Origin: Daedaleopsis sinensis
Lineage: Eukaryota > Basidiomycota > Agaricomycetes > Polyporales > Polyporaceae
Assembly: GCA_033807695.1 (NCBI GenBank)
Contig: CM066308.1
Location: forward strand, 3,100,001-3,164,000
Length of the DNA: 64,000 bases
Direction of reading: 5' to 3'
The notes below the pieces were generated by a model. It saw only the letters and a program-made list of their open reading frames with translations, made no database searches and was not told where the DNA came from. The translations under genes and the position numbers were made by a program. Each line of letters starts with the position of its first letter. The first letter of the stretch is position 1. Shown in pieces: positions 23,229 to 34,923 of the stretch.

Positions 23229-24429
23229 TGCGGTCAGTAGTCGTTACGAGACGTGAAGCGGAGGGTCGCCTGGCGAGTTAGTAGGATAACTACTAGGGAG
23301 CATGAATTATGTAGCCGCCGCAACGTGTAACGTGACGTACATGATGGCATGGCGCGTGGGCGCCCACAAGCGCTCGAGTCGTCCTCTACTAAGTAAAGCA
23401 AGTCAATCCTAGGGGTCCGTGAACTCCAGCCCTGTGGCCGAGTCCAAGCCCTGAAGCTTGAGGGGTTTGAGACTTGAGAATTTGAAGCTTGAGGCCCGAG
23501 GAATCGGAATCCTACTCTTCACCCGCTTATGTATATAATCTGCTACAACACGTTTCCTAACACTGCCGATCCCTGACCCGATCCTAATGCCCATCGCATG
23601 TGCGGAATCTACGACCTTGTGCACGCGATAGCTCCTGCCGCTGTTGCGAGATTATTGCAACTTCGACCGGCTTGAGTGTTCTGTAGTGGCGACAAATGAA
23701 GTACAGGAGAGCTATTACTTGATGGCTCTTCTGCCAAGCCTTCGTCAGGTGATAGAGAGTGACCATCTAGAGGATGACGTGTGGACAGCAAGGAGGACTA
23801 CGTTGCTGTAACGGTGGGAACGGTAACCTGCAGAAGATTATTCTCAGGATAGCACACTTTTGACATAAGGGGTTCTGGTTACGTTGACGTTGCGGTTTTG
23901 AAAAGGTTTGGTCCGGGGGGGCCAGCATGCACGCTTGTCGATAAACCAGATTTTAGCGTTGTCTGGAACATTTGAAGGGCATGGGAGTGCGCCGAACCAA
24001 GCATGGGATCGAAGGGCATTAGAAATTCTGGACTGCTGATGCATTCAATATAGGGTGCCTCACAGTCTATTACAGAACGAAACTAACCTTCCAATTTGGG
24101 GCCCTACGATCCATGCACTCCTTCGTGAATCGGTCTTCTATAGCCTGGGTGATCTCGGCTGTAGTCATACAGCGTCGTGGGCTTCCCACTATAGCCAGCT
24201 GGCAAAATAGTGAAGCACAGAACCTTGGAGGGTTTCCCTTAAGCGTTGAGGGGAGGGCTTGGAGACCGTAGCCTCTATCCGTCGTTACACCGGCGCATCG
24301 ATATACCTCCTCGTCAGTGGGGCTTCGGCTGCGAACATATTCCTCAACGCTAGGCCCGATAACAGACGCATATATATGAGATGCAGAGGGTCTGATGCCT
24401 AGTGCACGTTTAGTCGAGCGGGAACTTTT
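23229..24429. other. No supported gene
   Basis: Scattered short frames only. CTTGAG-rich stretch at 23440-23500 (AAGCTTGAGGGGTTTGAGACTTGAG...) is a degenerate short tandem repeat. Confidence 0.4.
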
Positions 24430-24466
24430 GTGAACGCGGGAGGTTATACATTACCGGACGTTACGT

Positions 24467-24552
24467 CTTCTTCTTCTTCTTCTTCTTCTTCTTCTTCCTC
24501 CTCCTCCTCCTCCTCCTCCTCCTCCTCCTCCTCCTCCTCCTCCTCTTCCTCC
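24467..24552. repeat. Trinucleotide microsatellite (TTC)n(TCC)n
   Basis: An uninterrupted run of TTC followed by TCC triplets. It yields a poly-Ser frame on the plus strand and poly-Gly/Arg/Lys frames on the minus strand; these are not genes. Confidence 0.97.
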
Positions 24553-24699
24553 AAGCTCGGAGAAGAGCATGCAGTGTGGAACGTTTGGTCTGCGGACCCA
24601 CGAACACCGGCGCTTTCCGTGGATATCTAGGAGTTGCATGTTGGTGATCATCGTGGCAAGAACGGTGAGATATTTCGTCGACACGTACCTCATTCTCAG

Positions 24700-25470
24700 A
24701 TTTCAATAGTTCCATGACACTTCGCAGCCAAATTGGATAGCCCAGTAATATATTGTGAAGTACCCGTATCCAGAAGAGGGTGGATAGCAGATTAAGTTGG
24801 CAACCCTGGCCGCGCGTCATTGAAGGAACTACCAGCATATCAGGTAAAAGATAGATATACCTGGTATGTATATGTGAATGGAGGTCTACACGATTAGATT
24901 CCAGTGGTCTGTAGAGGCGGAGGGTGGACCAGGAGAGCATACGTCTTGAGGCAATCGTAGTTGTCAAGACTACGCGCGCCAAAAACAAGGACAGCGAATC
25001 ATGCCACTTAGAGTTTGGACGCATTAGCGCCTAACCTCGACCACCACCTTCACCAGAGTCCAGACCTTCACGGCCCTGCCGTCGTAGCGTAGCTATCTCT
25101 GATATATCTGTTCTCTGTTTGCTGGCACTTGCTACCGCGGTCACGGACTGCCGTCGTATTGGACATCCAACATATTCTTTCCTCCTCCGCCGCCTCCTCA
25201 AGGTATCGATCCCCATTCTACATCAAGTCATTACCGCTACTTCACGCCGCGTCACGGCCGTAATGTAGCTTCATAGTAGACCTCACTCACTTCAGCGCAC
25301 TCCGCATTTTGAGCACTGGTTTAGCAACAAAGACGCCGCAAAACCGGATAGGTAATGTCATCCCGATACAGCTTCGCCGTGATATCGATTTCGTCGCACC
25401 GCGGGATCATATATATTTACTAACTTCCATGGAGGAGTGACCGTAATCAACTTCAGAGACCTCAAGATGT
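24700..25470. other. No supported gene
   Basis: The long minus-strand frame through 24461-25024 depends on the microsatellite for its Arg/Lys tail and has no domain. Confidence 0.4.
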
Positions 25471-25471
25471 C

Positions 25472-25553
25472 GTCGTGGTACGTCGTGAACAGTCAGTGGT
25501 CGTGATTTGGGCGTCGTGGTACGTCGTGAACAATCAGTGGTCGTGATTTGGGC
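25472..25553. repeat. 41-bp tandem duplication
   Basis: The unit starting GTCGTGGTACGTCGTGAACA occurs at 25472 and again at 25513, with one base differing (ACAGTC versus ACAATC). Its core (GGTACGTCG...TCAATGGTCGTGATT) is also part of the 145-bp unit that follows. Confidence 0.9.
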
Positions 25554-25585
25554 ATGCCAGTGCCAGTAGACTAACGAAAGTTGCC

Positions 25586-25890
25586 AGCCGGCACCATTCG
25601 GTAGCAACTTGAAAGGCCCAACTCCAAGAAGCGGAAAAAGTGGTACGTCGGGAAAGGTCAATGGTCGTGATTCGGTACAGACTGAAACGAGCCATGCATG
25701 GTAGATTAACGATTCCTTTATGCCCGCGTCAGCCGGCACCATTCGGTAGCAACTTGAAAGGCCCAACTCCAAGAAGCGGAAAAAGTGGTACGTCGGGAAA
25801 GGTCAATGGTCGTGATTCGGTACAGACTGAAACGAGCCATGCATGGTAGATTAACGATTCCTTTATACCCGCGTCAGCCGGCACCATTTG
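25586..25890. repeat. 145-bp tandem repeat, two full units plus a partial
   Basis: Units begin AGCCGGCACCATT at 25586, 25731 and 25876. The first two are almost identical over 145 bp; the third breaks off after about 14 bases. Because 145 is not a multiple of three, the repeated frame MVRRERSMVVIRYRLKR appears twice in different frames, which argues against coding. Confidence 0.95.
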
Positions 25891-26099
25891 ACAGTAGCAA
25901 AGGCGCGGTTGCTCAGACGCCAAAAGAGCCAGGATTCAAGTCCAAGAAGCGCAAAAAGCTAAATGACGACTTACGTTCAGCTACCTTAGTGTCTAATGTG
26001 GATCGTCGTTTGGCAACTTTTCGTCATATGGACCCCGTAGTGTTGAAACATGCTTGGTACATTCGTGGGTTAATAGTCGGGAGACTCGATGCTGGGGGT

Positions 26100-26165
26100 C
26101 TACCACACCACACCTCGACCACTCTACACCACCACACCACCACACCACCACACCACCACACTACT
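26100..26165. repeat. CCACA-type microsatellite
   Basis: CACCACACCACCACACCACCACAC directly precedes the start of the gene at 26172. Confidence 0.85.
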
Positions 26166-26171
26166 CCCCAT

Positions 26172-27229
26172 ATGGCCTCCTTCCAACCTCCTTCATCTGA
26201 CAACCCCTCGCCATATTTTTTCGTCGCTATGGCACGCGCGGCGGGACCAAATCCAACCACCATTAGAATGTCACCCCCGTCGCCTCCTCGTCGTGTTCGT
26301 AACGCGCAGCTCACGGTGACGAGAGTATTCAAGAGACGGCACATGATGTACGTATGCTGCCTTCTGTCATAAGTGAACTCATGACGCTGAAGCTGCCTAG
26401 TTCTCAGAAAGCTAAGGCCGCTTCCAAGAACAAGCTGCAATTCAGGCTACAAATGATACCAGACAAGAGCGGGAGCGGAACGTTGCCATCGGCTTCAGTA
26501 CAACCTTTGCACACCGCAATCCTCCCTCAGTCCATCCTTCGATGCGCTTCCACACCAGGTCTATCAGACAGCGTAGCCGCCGTCGAGCCCTTCGAGTCTG
26601 CATCTGCACCGCCCTTCGTGAACGACCGCGGCGACGGGGGTACATCTGCTTCTTCCCAGCCCTTGCCTTCGATAGGTAGACTCACCCGGTCCGCATCACG
26701 CCCAGCCATCAAAGGCAAGACTCGACGATCCAAGAGAAACACCAATCTTATCACCCTCGATCCACAAGGTGGGCTCGTCACCAGGTTTGGCATCCGAGTC
26801 AGTGTCCTTCACATTTAACCTCTTGTCGACCCACATACTAACCAGTGCTATACACAGGATGGTGCACCACTCTTCATCAGGGAGGATCGCACCACATCGA
26901 CCACCGAGCCTGACGTGAAAACGTTCTTCTGGCAGTCGTTCACTGCTCGCCCCCTCAACACGCCCCCAGACCTCACCAGGTATCCAGATCTGGCGGAGGG
27001 CGACGTATTCATTAACGTCGTGCTCGCCAACGGTTGCGAAGTCCGTGACGCCGAAGAAACGCAACTATGGGTATGGGCCACGGGCTCCGACAATACTTGC
27101 AGTTGGAGGCAGATATGGGAAGGAGACACGCGGGAGGATGGCAGGCGCCTCATCGTAACGCCTAAGCGAAAGGAGCCCTCTTGGGTTTCCTCCAGCTGGG
27201 GCGTTAAGCAACTACGTCGAGAGGCCTGA
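26172..27229 (+). CDS. Uncharacterised 314-aa protein, paralog of the left-edge gene
   Basis: Function unknown. Three exons: 26172-26347, 26401-26797 and 26858-27229, joined in frame by introns of 53 and 60 nt (GTACGT...CTAG and GTCAGT...CAG). Residues 1-190 are basic, Ser/Pro-rich and probably disordered, with a bipartite basic stretch (KGKTRRSKRNT) that could act as a nuclear signal. The last 125 residues form a compact domain: DGAPLFIREDR, KTFFWQSF, PPDL, AEGDVFINVVL, QLWVWATG, DGRRLIVTPKRKEPSWVS. This domain is shared with the left-edge gene. Start chosen as the first ATG of the open exon (MASFQPPSSDN). Confidence 0.65.
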
Positions 27230-27868
27230 GTTGAACTGTTAGTAACGAGTCTTGTTCCGGGGTAAAGCTATGTATACCGTTCGAGGTGAATGCCATATCA
27301 CAGCGCCAAGCTTCGTGCTTTCGGCAGCCGCCCTAGGTTCGGAGGTTTCCAGGATGATTTCCGGGATGATCGATGAGGCCTGAGGCCTGAGGCCTGAGAA
27401 CGCCTTGGTTGACAACTCCCCGCCACTCGTGCTCTACCTCCTCCTGCGTGTAACCTGTATCGAGTTAAAGTCGAAATACCATCCTCCTCCTCCTCCTCGT
27501 CGAATTCCACATTGCTTCCACACCTCTGAGTTTGTACCCATCACGTCCAGGTAGTGCTCGATCTAATGTGGAACTGTCCTGGCGTCGCTCATGAAACTCT
27601 TGCATGTAGCTATGTCGCGGGCGCAGGCGCACAATCCATTCGATCAAGCCAGATTCCTAGGTAGCAGGAATCCCAATAAGAAGGAGGACCAAAGTACGTA
27701 CTGGGTTCAAGTGGCGCTCCTATATTCGTCTCTAATAGCAATATCATGTAGAACCGAACGTTCCTCAGCCAACGAACAATGCTCACGACATATCCATCCT
27801 TCAGCAAAGGGAGCATGGTTATGAGCGACCCACTTCTACGCGGAAAGCCGAGAACGTCCAGACTACAG

Positions 27869-28719
27869 GTCAATCGACGCCGCGATTCTCGATACGACAC
27901 GTTGCACTAGGCAGTTTCATGAGCTTCTTGGTTATGCTCGCATTTGCGCTAAGCATTTGCGATCCTGTATGCGTGCGTCACCATCTATCTGAGGCCAGCT
28001 TCCGCTCGCTTCTCCATTACACGGTCACCACTCCTTTCTCCCGGCATCCCCAACAACCCTCCATCCCACCCGATCTGGTTGCCTATATCGACCGCGCAAT
28101 TCAGAATGCTCTCAAGGACCCGGTTGGTCGGCGCGACTTCGCCCTGTCCGCTGATGGGGCGAAGATTGCTGGGAAGCTTACTACACCCTACTCGACATCC
28201 ACCTTCTCATCGCCACCGTCTCAAACTCCAGCAAATATCCTCGACGAGGACCTCCGCAGCGGCTCATGCTGGTCGTTCGCTGGCGACCATGCGCAAGTTG
28301 GTATCAAGATTCCGCAGTTCATCTATCCCACACACATCACCGTCGATCATATACCTCGAGACAGAGCTGCCGATATCAGTCAAGCCCCACGGGAGATGGT
28401 GATGTGGGGTCTCGTGGAAGGAAAGGCGAATCTGGATCAGATGGACGCAATTCTGGACAATCTCCACCCCTCTTTCCTCAACGCGACAAGTGATTCCCCG
28501 CCCGTTACGGCCGGAGGTCTTTACCTTCCTATGGCGACCTTCGAATATTCGGTCGATGCAGGATACCACGTACAGACGTTCCCCGTAGACTCATCAGTGA
28601 TCAGCTCGGGGTTATATTTCGGAGTCTTCGTGCTGGAAATCAGAAACAACTGGGGTGCTTCATATACAAGGCTGTATCGCGTTCGTATTCATGGCTCCGC
28701 TGTCGACTTAGAATCATAG
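27869..28719 (+). CDS. SUN-domain protein (SUN-like nuclear-envelope/ER protein)
   Basis: SUN domains sit in the perinuclear space and bind KASH partners to link nucleus and cytoskeleton. The exon at 27869-28719 encodes a membrane helix (SFLVMLAFALSICDPV), a linker, and a SUN domain in the last 180 residues. Domain landmarks in order: SGSCWSFAGDHAQVGIKIPQ, PTHITVDHIPRD, APREMVMWGLVEG, FEYSVDAGYHVQTFPVD, VLEIRNNWG...TRLYRVRIHG, all typical. The short linker without a long coiled coil resembles the small SUN-like proteins common in basidiomycetes. The first exon was not identified; an acceptor CTACAG precedes 27869. Stop TAG at 28717-28719. Confidence 0.88.
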
Positions 28720-29880
28720 GGGATAACCACACATGTATTCATCTGCACTCGATCTTACGTGACATTGCAAAGCTTGCCCAGAACGTTGGGGTTGCCTGAA
28801 GAGTAACATAGAAACGAGTTGTTGCCGACTAGGCACCCTAAAAGCGAACGCCGAACATACAGAACCAGCAGACACGCATGGTGTACATAGGGTCGCGCGG
28901 CCCCTTCACGATCGTCGACTGTGCAGGAGCGATCAGCTCGAGTGCGAATTCGCCGCTCGTCAGAGAGCCTGCAAGCAAAATGGGGACTTTACCCCAGAGT
29001 GTCGCGCATCTCAGACGATGTTCGGGTTTCCCATGAGTCTCGCGCACGGCACGGCTAGCGGGGACGTGTATAACGTGCGCATGCCCCACTTGTGTACATG
29101 GAATGGCGTAAAGTAAAATGCGGGGTGCGGGGTGGTGGCCGCTTGCGAGTGTATCGAATCGGGAGCGAAGGGACGTGGTACCGAGTCGTTTGCCGTGTAG
29201 AGCGAGTAAGTTGACACATGGTCACCACAGACAAGGTATCCGCGCGCGACCGAGCTCCGGGAGCCATGCAGAGCCGACAGGAGGACCGCGCGGATGGCGA
29301 GAGCGTCACCGGGGCCTGGAGAGCGCCCTGGCAAGTTGTAGTTGAAGAGGATCAGCGCGCGTGAGGTTCTTCGCAATGGACCTGGTGCTTTAATCAGTTG
29401 TTTGATAACAGTTCGTGACGATGGAGAACAACGTATACCTCATATCAGTTCAGCAGTCGTGGCGCAGAGGAGACCAGGCCGAGAGCAATAGTTGCTCGCG
29501 TGTTGACTTGCAGTCTGAGATTGCGCTGAACGGCAACGTTGACGCCGGATGTGGGTCAAGCACGCACTCGGTCACTGGACCTATACACATGTGGAGAGTT
29601 CGTAGACCATCGAACAAGATACAGACAAGACATGCAGATACGACCGGGAGGAGAGGCACTTGGGACCCTTCCTTGGCCAGCTCCTGCCGACGATCCCGCC
29701 TTGCGCGCTCGCGCCAGCAATACCCAGGCCCTACCAGATCGTGGGCATCCGCATCCCCTGGCGCGTTCAACTCCAGACACGCGTGTTCCATCCCGCAAGC
29801 GAAGCTGGCCCTTCTGCGTGGCTACTCCCGCTTTTGCGCCGATTCGCTGCTGAGAGAGGAAGGACAACGCGGTCGGGAGT
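28720..29880. other. No supported gene
   Basis: Overlapping short frames on both strands; none with a domain or a consistent exon chain. Ends at the right copy of the 2.7-kb repeat. Confidence 0.35.
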
Positions 29881-32585
29881 GGTGAGGCGTGGTGGGATGT
29901 GGCGGGGGCAGACGGCCCGAGCGCCGGAAGAGCCTCGGGTGCGTTGTGTGAGAGCGCCGTTGGTAGTGTCGACGAGGGCTGCCGGGTGCGCATGCTGCGG
30001 CTCGGACCCCACGGGTTTCTCGCTTCCATACAGACAGCGGTCCGCGCTGTCGTCGCCTGCAAAGCATCCTCAAGATGTCGCCTGACTGGCAGTCGGCGGC
30101 GACAGCCCATTCGAAGTCAGCAGGCGGTGCAGAGTGGGTCCTTGCGTAGCAGAAGCGGAGAGAGATATGCACTGGCAGAGGACGGATAGGACACGGGTCG
30201 CAGAGCTAGAGAGTGACGTCGTGAGCGCAGAAGACCATAGCATGATGCGAGAGGGAGACTCACAGAGTCTCACTCGGCGGCGCAATCTTCCAGTTCGGCG
30301 CGTCGTGTTTTCGATTGGCGCATAAGGGAGGAGTCCAAGGCACTGGAACGGTATATACGTCGGTTGAGGAGGCTTCAGGCGTGATGGTTTCGACGGCAGC
30401 GCATGCGCCGAGTCTACGCTATGTCTGCGCCCTCACCCGAGGTCTAATGATGATATGAGAGGTCCGGGACGAGATGTCGATGTGTTGTCCTGTCTTCGTG
30501 TTGTCCTGGTCGAAGACTGGTTAGAGAGTCTATTAATAATCGCGGAGAGAGCGAATGGCGACGAGGACCGGGAGGGTCACATCCTCCATGCTGTGAGTCT
30601 TGAGCTTGAGCGATGGTCAAAAGATGTCGCTCCACGAGCTGGTGAAGCTCCTAGCTGCCAAGCTTAGTCAGCGGGAACGGATGACATGACGAACAAGTCG
30701 CGGAAACTCACATATGGTGATAAGGCTACTCGGTGTTGAGGATTGACAGGAGGAGACCACCAAGTTTCCTTCTCTTGACATAGTCGGACTGATACTGAGG
30801 GCGAGGGCGGGGGCTATGTAGGAGAAGATGGAAACACCGAGCTAGTAGGAACCGGTGATGTCTGAGGCCTGAGGAACGAAGATTGCGGGTCAGTGCGAAG
30901 GCTCGAGCGAGCGGGTAACAGATAACTGGTTGGAAGATAATTGCCGTGGAGAAGAGATGATTGCTAATGTAGGACAAGGTCGCGCTATCCGGTACGAGGA
31001 TTGAATGTCATGCATGACAACCACGCGTCCAACATGTACCAACACTGGAGCGAATACGGGTTGTTGAAGGGGTCGCGACCATGACACAGCGGGAATCGTG
31101 TTTTTGTAGGCTTCAACGAGCTATGAATAAACACAAACATACCTATGAAGACGATGCATGACCGGGTCCCTTGGGCGCGCGACAGCCAAATGCGCGCCAT
31201 TCAGTCTGAGGTCTCCAGCGCGGTGCGTCGACATCCAGGGTTAGTTGGGGTAGTGTGCAGCATGCCCAAGATGCAAGGTTCTTACATTGGTGCTCACTCA
31301 TTCACAACGCTCGCGTTGTAAACGATGGAGGGATAGAGGAGCGAAAGAGCTGAGTAGTATAGCTTCGGGGAGGGTCGCTGAAATAGTCCAGGATCATCAT
31401 ACACCAGGGACCTGCCGTCCTACAGCGCCGGATACGAGACGCCCCCCGTTCGCCGTAAATCTCCGGGACTCCGAAGGACTCCGAAGGACTCCGAAGGACT
31501 ACGAAGGGTCGAGACGCGCAGTGCGTTCTGAGTCTCTGACTTCGTCTCGAATTCGAGCTTCTTGAATATCCAATTCCTCCTTCTCCTCCTTCGAATTCAC
31601 CGATCACTCTTGCCTCCAAGTCCTCGGCGCACTAAACATGCCAATGCACATGCGTCACGGTCGGTCGCCAACAGTCACCATCCGCAATATGAAAACCACA
31701 AACTCTCCAGTTGCGGCGAAGGTCGAGAACGCGAAGGTCGCGAAAGTTTCCGGTTGTCTTGCACCCACTATCCTTCCTCTCTTGCCGTCGCCCTCGAGCG
31801 AAACGCGGTCACGCCACGTGGAAGAGCATGGCTGCTGCGGCCATCGTCATCAGCCCCATGATGTTCGACGACATCGACCGGTTAATGTTGTCGAAGTGCG
31901 TGTACTTTTGCTACAGTCCCGCTTCCCATCACATACCTCTACTCAGACATATTGTCATGCACGAATGTGTCTAGAACCGCCTCCATCCTCTCTCCTCTAG
32001 TCTCTTTCACGACCTTCCACCCACCTCCATGTCCGAACCCCCTCGCCGGTCACATCTCGAAACTCATGCCACAGTCCCTCGTCTCCGCTTTGATATGGCA
32101 CGGGTCGCTGTCTGTGTCTGAAGTAGGAGAACCAAGCGGTACGTCGCCGAGAACCCCCTTTTCGCTTCACGGCCTATTCTCACCTCTGAACAGCGCTGAC
32201 TTGCGTCGCCAGAGCAAATCCACGCCCTCAAGGGCTTCCTCATGTCCCCACCCGACTCGACAGATGCGTTCCTGTCCACTCGCCTCGAACGTGGCTGCAT
32301 ACCCGCACTTCGCTCCACAAAAGCATGGAGACGCATTGGACAAGGTCGAGAAGCTCCTCTACCGACGGAGATGCTTTGCTGTCCGCCAACGCGCGCTCTC
32401 TGGACCTGCGGATAGGCCGACGTAGGGGCCCCTGGCGCGCGACGATCACGCAGTTTGAGCTCCCCCGGCGGCGGTGTGTACGTCTCTGATTTATCATATC
32501 ATGAGCTACCATGAACCGGTTTCTCTTGGACGACTCATCCCATGGTTCGAGGGTTCGCCGCAACTAGACTATCGTACTTCGGACT
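29881..32585 (+). repeat. 2.7-kb direct repeat, right copy
   Basis: Second copy of 3845-6549, offset 26036, same orientation, with one substitution noticed (30029). The right flank carries five extra bases (AGACT) before the shared TTATCGTG. Confidence 0.95.
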
Positions 32586-32990
32586 AGACTTATCGTGAAC
32601 TCGAATACTACAATTCCAACATCCTCTTAGCAGTATGTCCGGCCTGGATTTCATGTTGTGGTCCGCGCAGAGTTGCAGCGCCTGACTTCACATCAACCAA
32701 CGAGGAGCGTAGATAGAGAGAATACCTTTCTGACCAAGTTGGAGACACTTCCCTGCAGATCGACCACTACCACGACGTGTGTAAAACCTGTGTGGTTGTG
32801 TTAAATCTTCAGATGAAGAAGTAGCCCTACGAGAATGTACTGAGCGGTAGCGTGACTATCCTTCACTGAGCGCTTGGAAACTCACATTCCCTTTGTTTCC
32901 ACTGGTTCGCTCTTTTCTTGCGCCACTCTACTCAGGTCTGACCCCACGCACAGTGCTTCCTGCTCCTGCATCTTGCAGTCCGCAGAACAG

Positions 32991-34184
32991 ATGACCGAGC
33001 TATATCTACCTGCCCCCTCACCTGGTCGTTGCTCTCTATCGCCAGCGGCTTCCGAGGCGGCCTGCGTGGCAAAAACTCCACCCTCAGACCCGCTACTCCT
33101 CTTAAACACTTCCACCCCTGACCACTCTTGCATCGCCTCTCCTCGAACGGATAGCGAAGATGTCAACACATATGACGCCTCTTCTGACGACCTGCAATCT
33201 GAAGATGACCCATCCGAGGCGTCTGACTTTACCAATTCGAGCGCTCAGGCGTCGGTCAAGGCCACAACTCCCCGTGACAAGGGGGTATTCGACGATGGTA
33301 TAGTCTCTTTCCTGCTATACATGTCAAGCCCTCGAGATCATCGTCAACAACTCTAGGGGCCGGTGTAGAGACCTCTTCACCTAACCAACCCGTCGGCTTC
33401 CTGAAGTCAGTTCGAGAGTTGCAGACGTCTCAGGTACGTCATCCGTATGCTTCAATGCTTACCATCACGACTATACTCACAACGCCGAGACAGAGGGCGC
33501 TAGGCCAGCGTACGACCGATCTGGAGTATGATCTCCTGAATGTGCGTACTATGGTCGATGATGCGTTAAGACGGAGTACGAAATTGCTTGTCTTAACCCA
33601 AGGTATGTTCCCGTGTAGTGACTGGTGCTGCCTCGATCTCAGAGCCCTTCAGATAAGGTTAGCAAAGAACGACAGTGCCTGGAAAAAGCCCATCAGTGCG
33701 CGGAAGATACCATGAAGATCTTGCAGGGGGAATTGGCCTATGCTCACCGCAATATAGCGACTCTTCACGCTCAACATCTTGCTGAAAAGGGACTTATGGA
33801 GCGTATGGCCAGCGACATCGCGGCGGTGTCGTTAGAGCAAGAGACGATCAGATGTCGTCTGGACTGCTTAGATGCGTCCGAAGATGACATCAGGTCGACC
33901 GCACAGAAGATCGGCGAGCTCGTAGGCGACCTGACAGCCTCGCCAATTTCTGGTCTCTCCTTCGCCGGAGAGCTCGGTGAGCTGGCGACAATTAACGTGG
34001 CGCTTGCGGTGAGATTCGGATACTCTATACGGAGACATTTACTCTCTAACATCCAAGTATACAGACCGCAGTTGGCGACATGGACGATGACAATAGTGGC
34101 TATGTTGTCAACGCTGTCCGTCGTGCCCGAGCTCTCAGTATAGTCTTTTATTCTGCGGTCCGTTCACATATGATTGCTGGCTGA
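32991..34184 (+). CDS. Coiled-coil protein upstream of the tnp2 transposase
   Basis: Function unknown. The exon chain ends with stop TGA at 34182-34184. The first exon (MTELYLPAPSPGR...) is Ser/Pro/Asp-rich and disordered. Then GVETSSPNQPVGFLK, then TTDLEYDLLNVRTMV. A long helix follows (KVSKERQCLEKAHQCAEDTM through MERMASDIAAVSLEQ) with coiled-coil spacing, and the tail is YVVNAVRRARALSIV. All four introns are GT-AG and keep frame. The frame is open upstream to 32874, so the start may be earlier. It lies 0.7 kb upstream of the transposase on the same strand, so it may be an accessory gene of the same element; that link is inference. Confidence 0.6.
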
Positions 34185-34344
34185 GGACTGGACTGATGCT
34201 CGAGATTCCTTACCTATAGTTGTCAACGTCGACCCTTTTCGTCGTGTCGCGTGCGCTCCTCAGTGTCAAGGTGAGAGAAATCAATTGTCAAAGCTGATGT
34301 CTCGAAATCACCCTTACGACGCCACTAGCGCGTTAGACTTATAA

Positions 34345-34708
34345 CTAGGTTACGCGTATGGGGTCAAACCACCCAATTTCCGGCGCACGTCCCCAGGAAG
34401 GTGATCTATGTTCTGTGTCGGCCGCTGTACCATTTCCTTACAAAAGTGAGTAATACTATAGCGGCAATCAACTTGGATACGGCGACCACTCCTGATAACT
34501 GATTATGTGCATGACACAGTGCTTCAGAGCCATCATACGTGCGGCCCGCGGTGTGATACTGGCGGCGCCGCGTCTGTCTCACTGGCAGTTCAGCCGAAGA
34601 CTTCTCATTATGATCCTCCTTCTTCTCAGTGTCACTTTCGTATGGCTCTCGTCGCCGCGCCCGGTATCACATCATCCCGACGAACATCCAATGTGGGATT
34701 CGTTATGA
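34345..34708 (+). CDS. Possible small membrane protein (two frames both open)
   Basis: Exons ending in AAA|GTGAGT (34446) and starting after GACACAG (34520) can be joined. One frame gives a membrane helix (RLLIMILLLLSVTFVWL) and a tail EHPMWDSL-stop at 34706-34708. The alternative frame gives a soluble sequence that stays open beyond 34708. I cannot decide which is used. A damaged relative lies at 13620-13700. Confidence 0.3.
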
Positions 34709-34923
34709 AATATGATGTACTTTTGTCAAACCGTTCCAACATCCTGCGTATCAGTGCCCATCACGCGCCCAAGACGACATCACGTTCTCGTTCCCACATA
34801 AGCACATCGAACTACAATAACCTCTCCTTCTTACTCCCTTCCCTTCCCCCCGACCCGTCTCCCTCATCCCTTCTCGCACATCCCCTTCGGCTACTATTAA
34901 TTGCTACATGCGGAGCCTTTCAC

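Noticed and set aside
24461..25024. 187-codon minus-strand frame with Arg/Lys tail
   Set aside because: The charged tail comes entirely from the (TTC)n(TCC)n microsatellite read in reverse; the rest has no domain or splice support.
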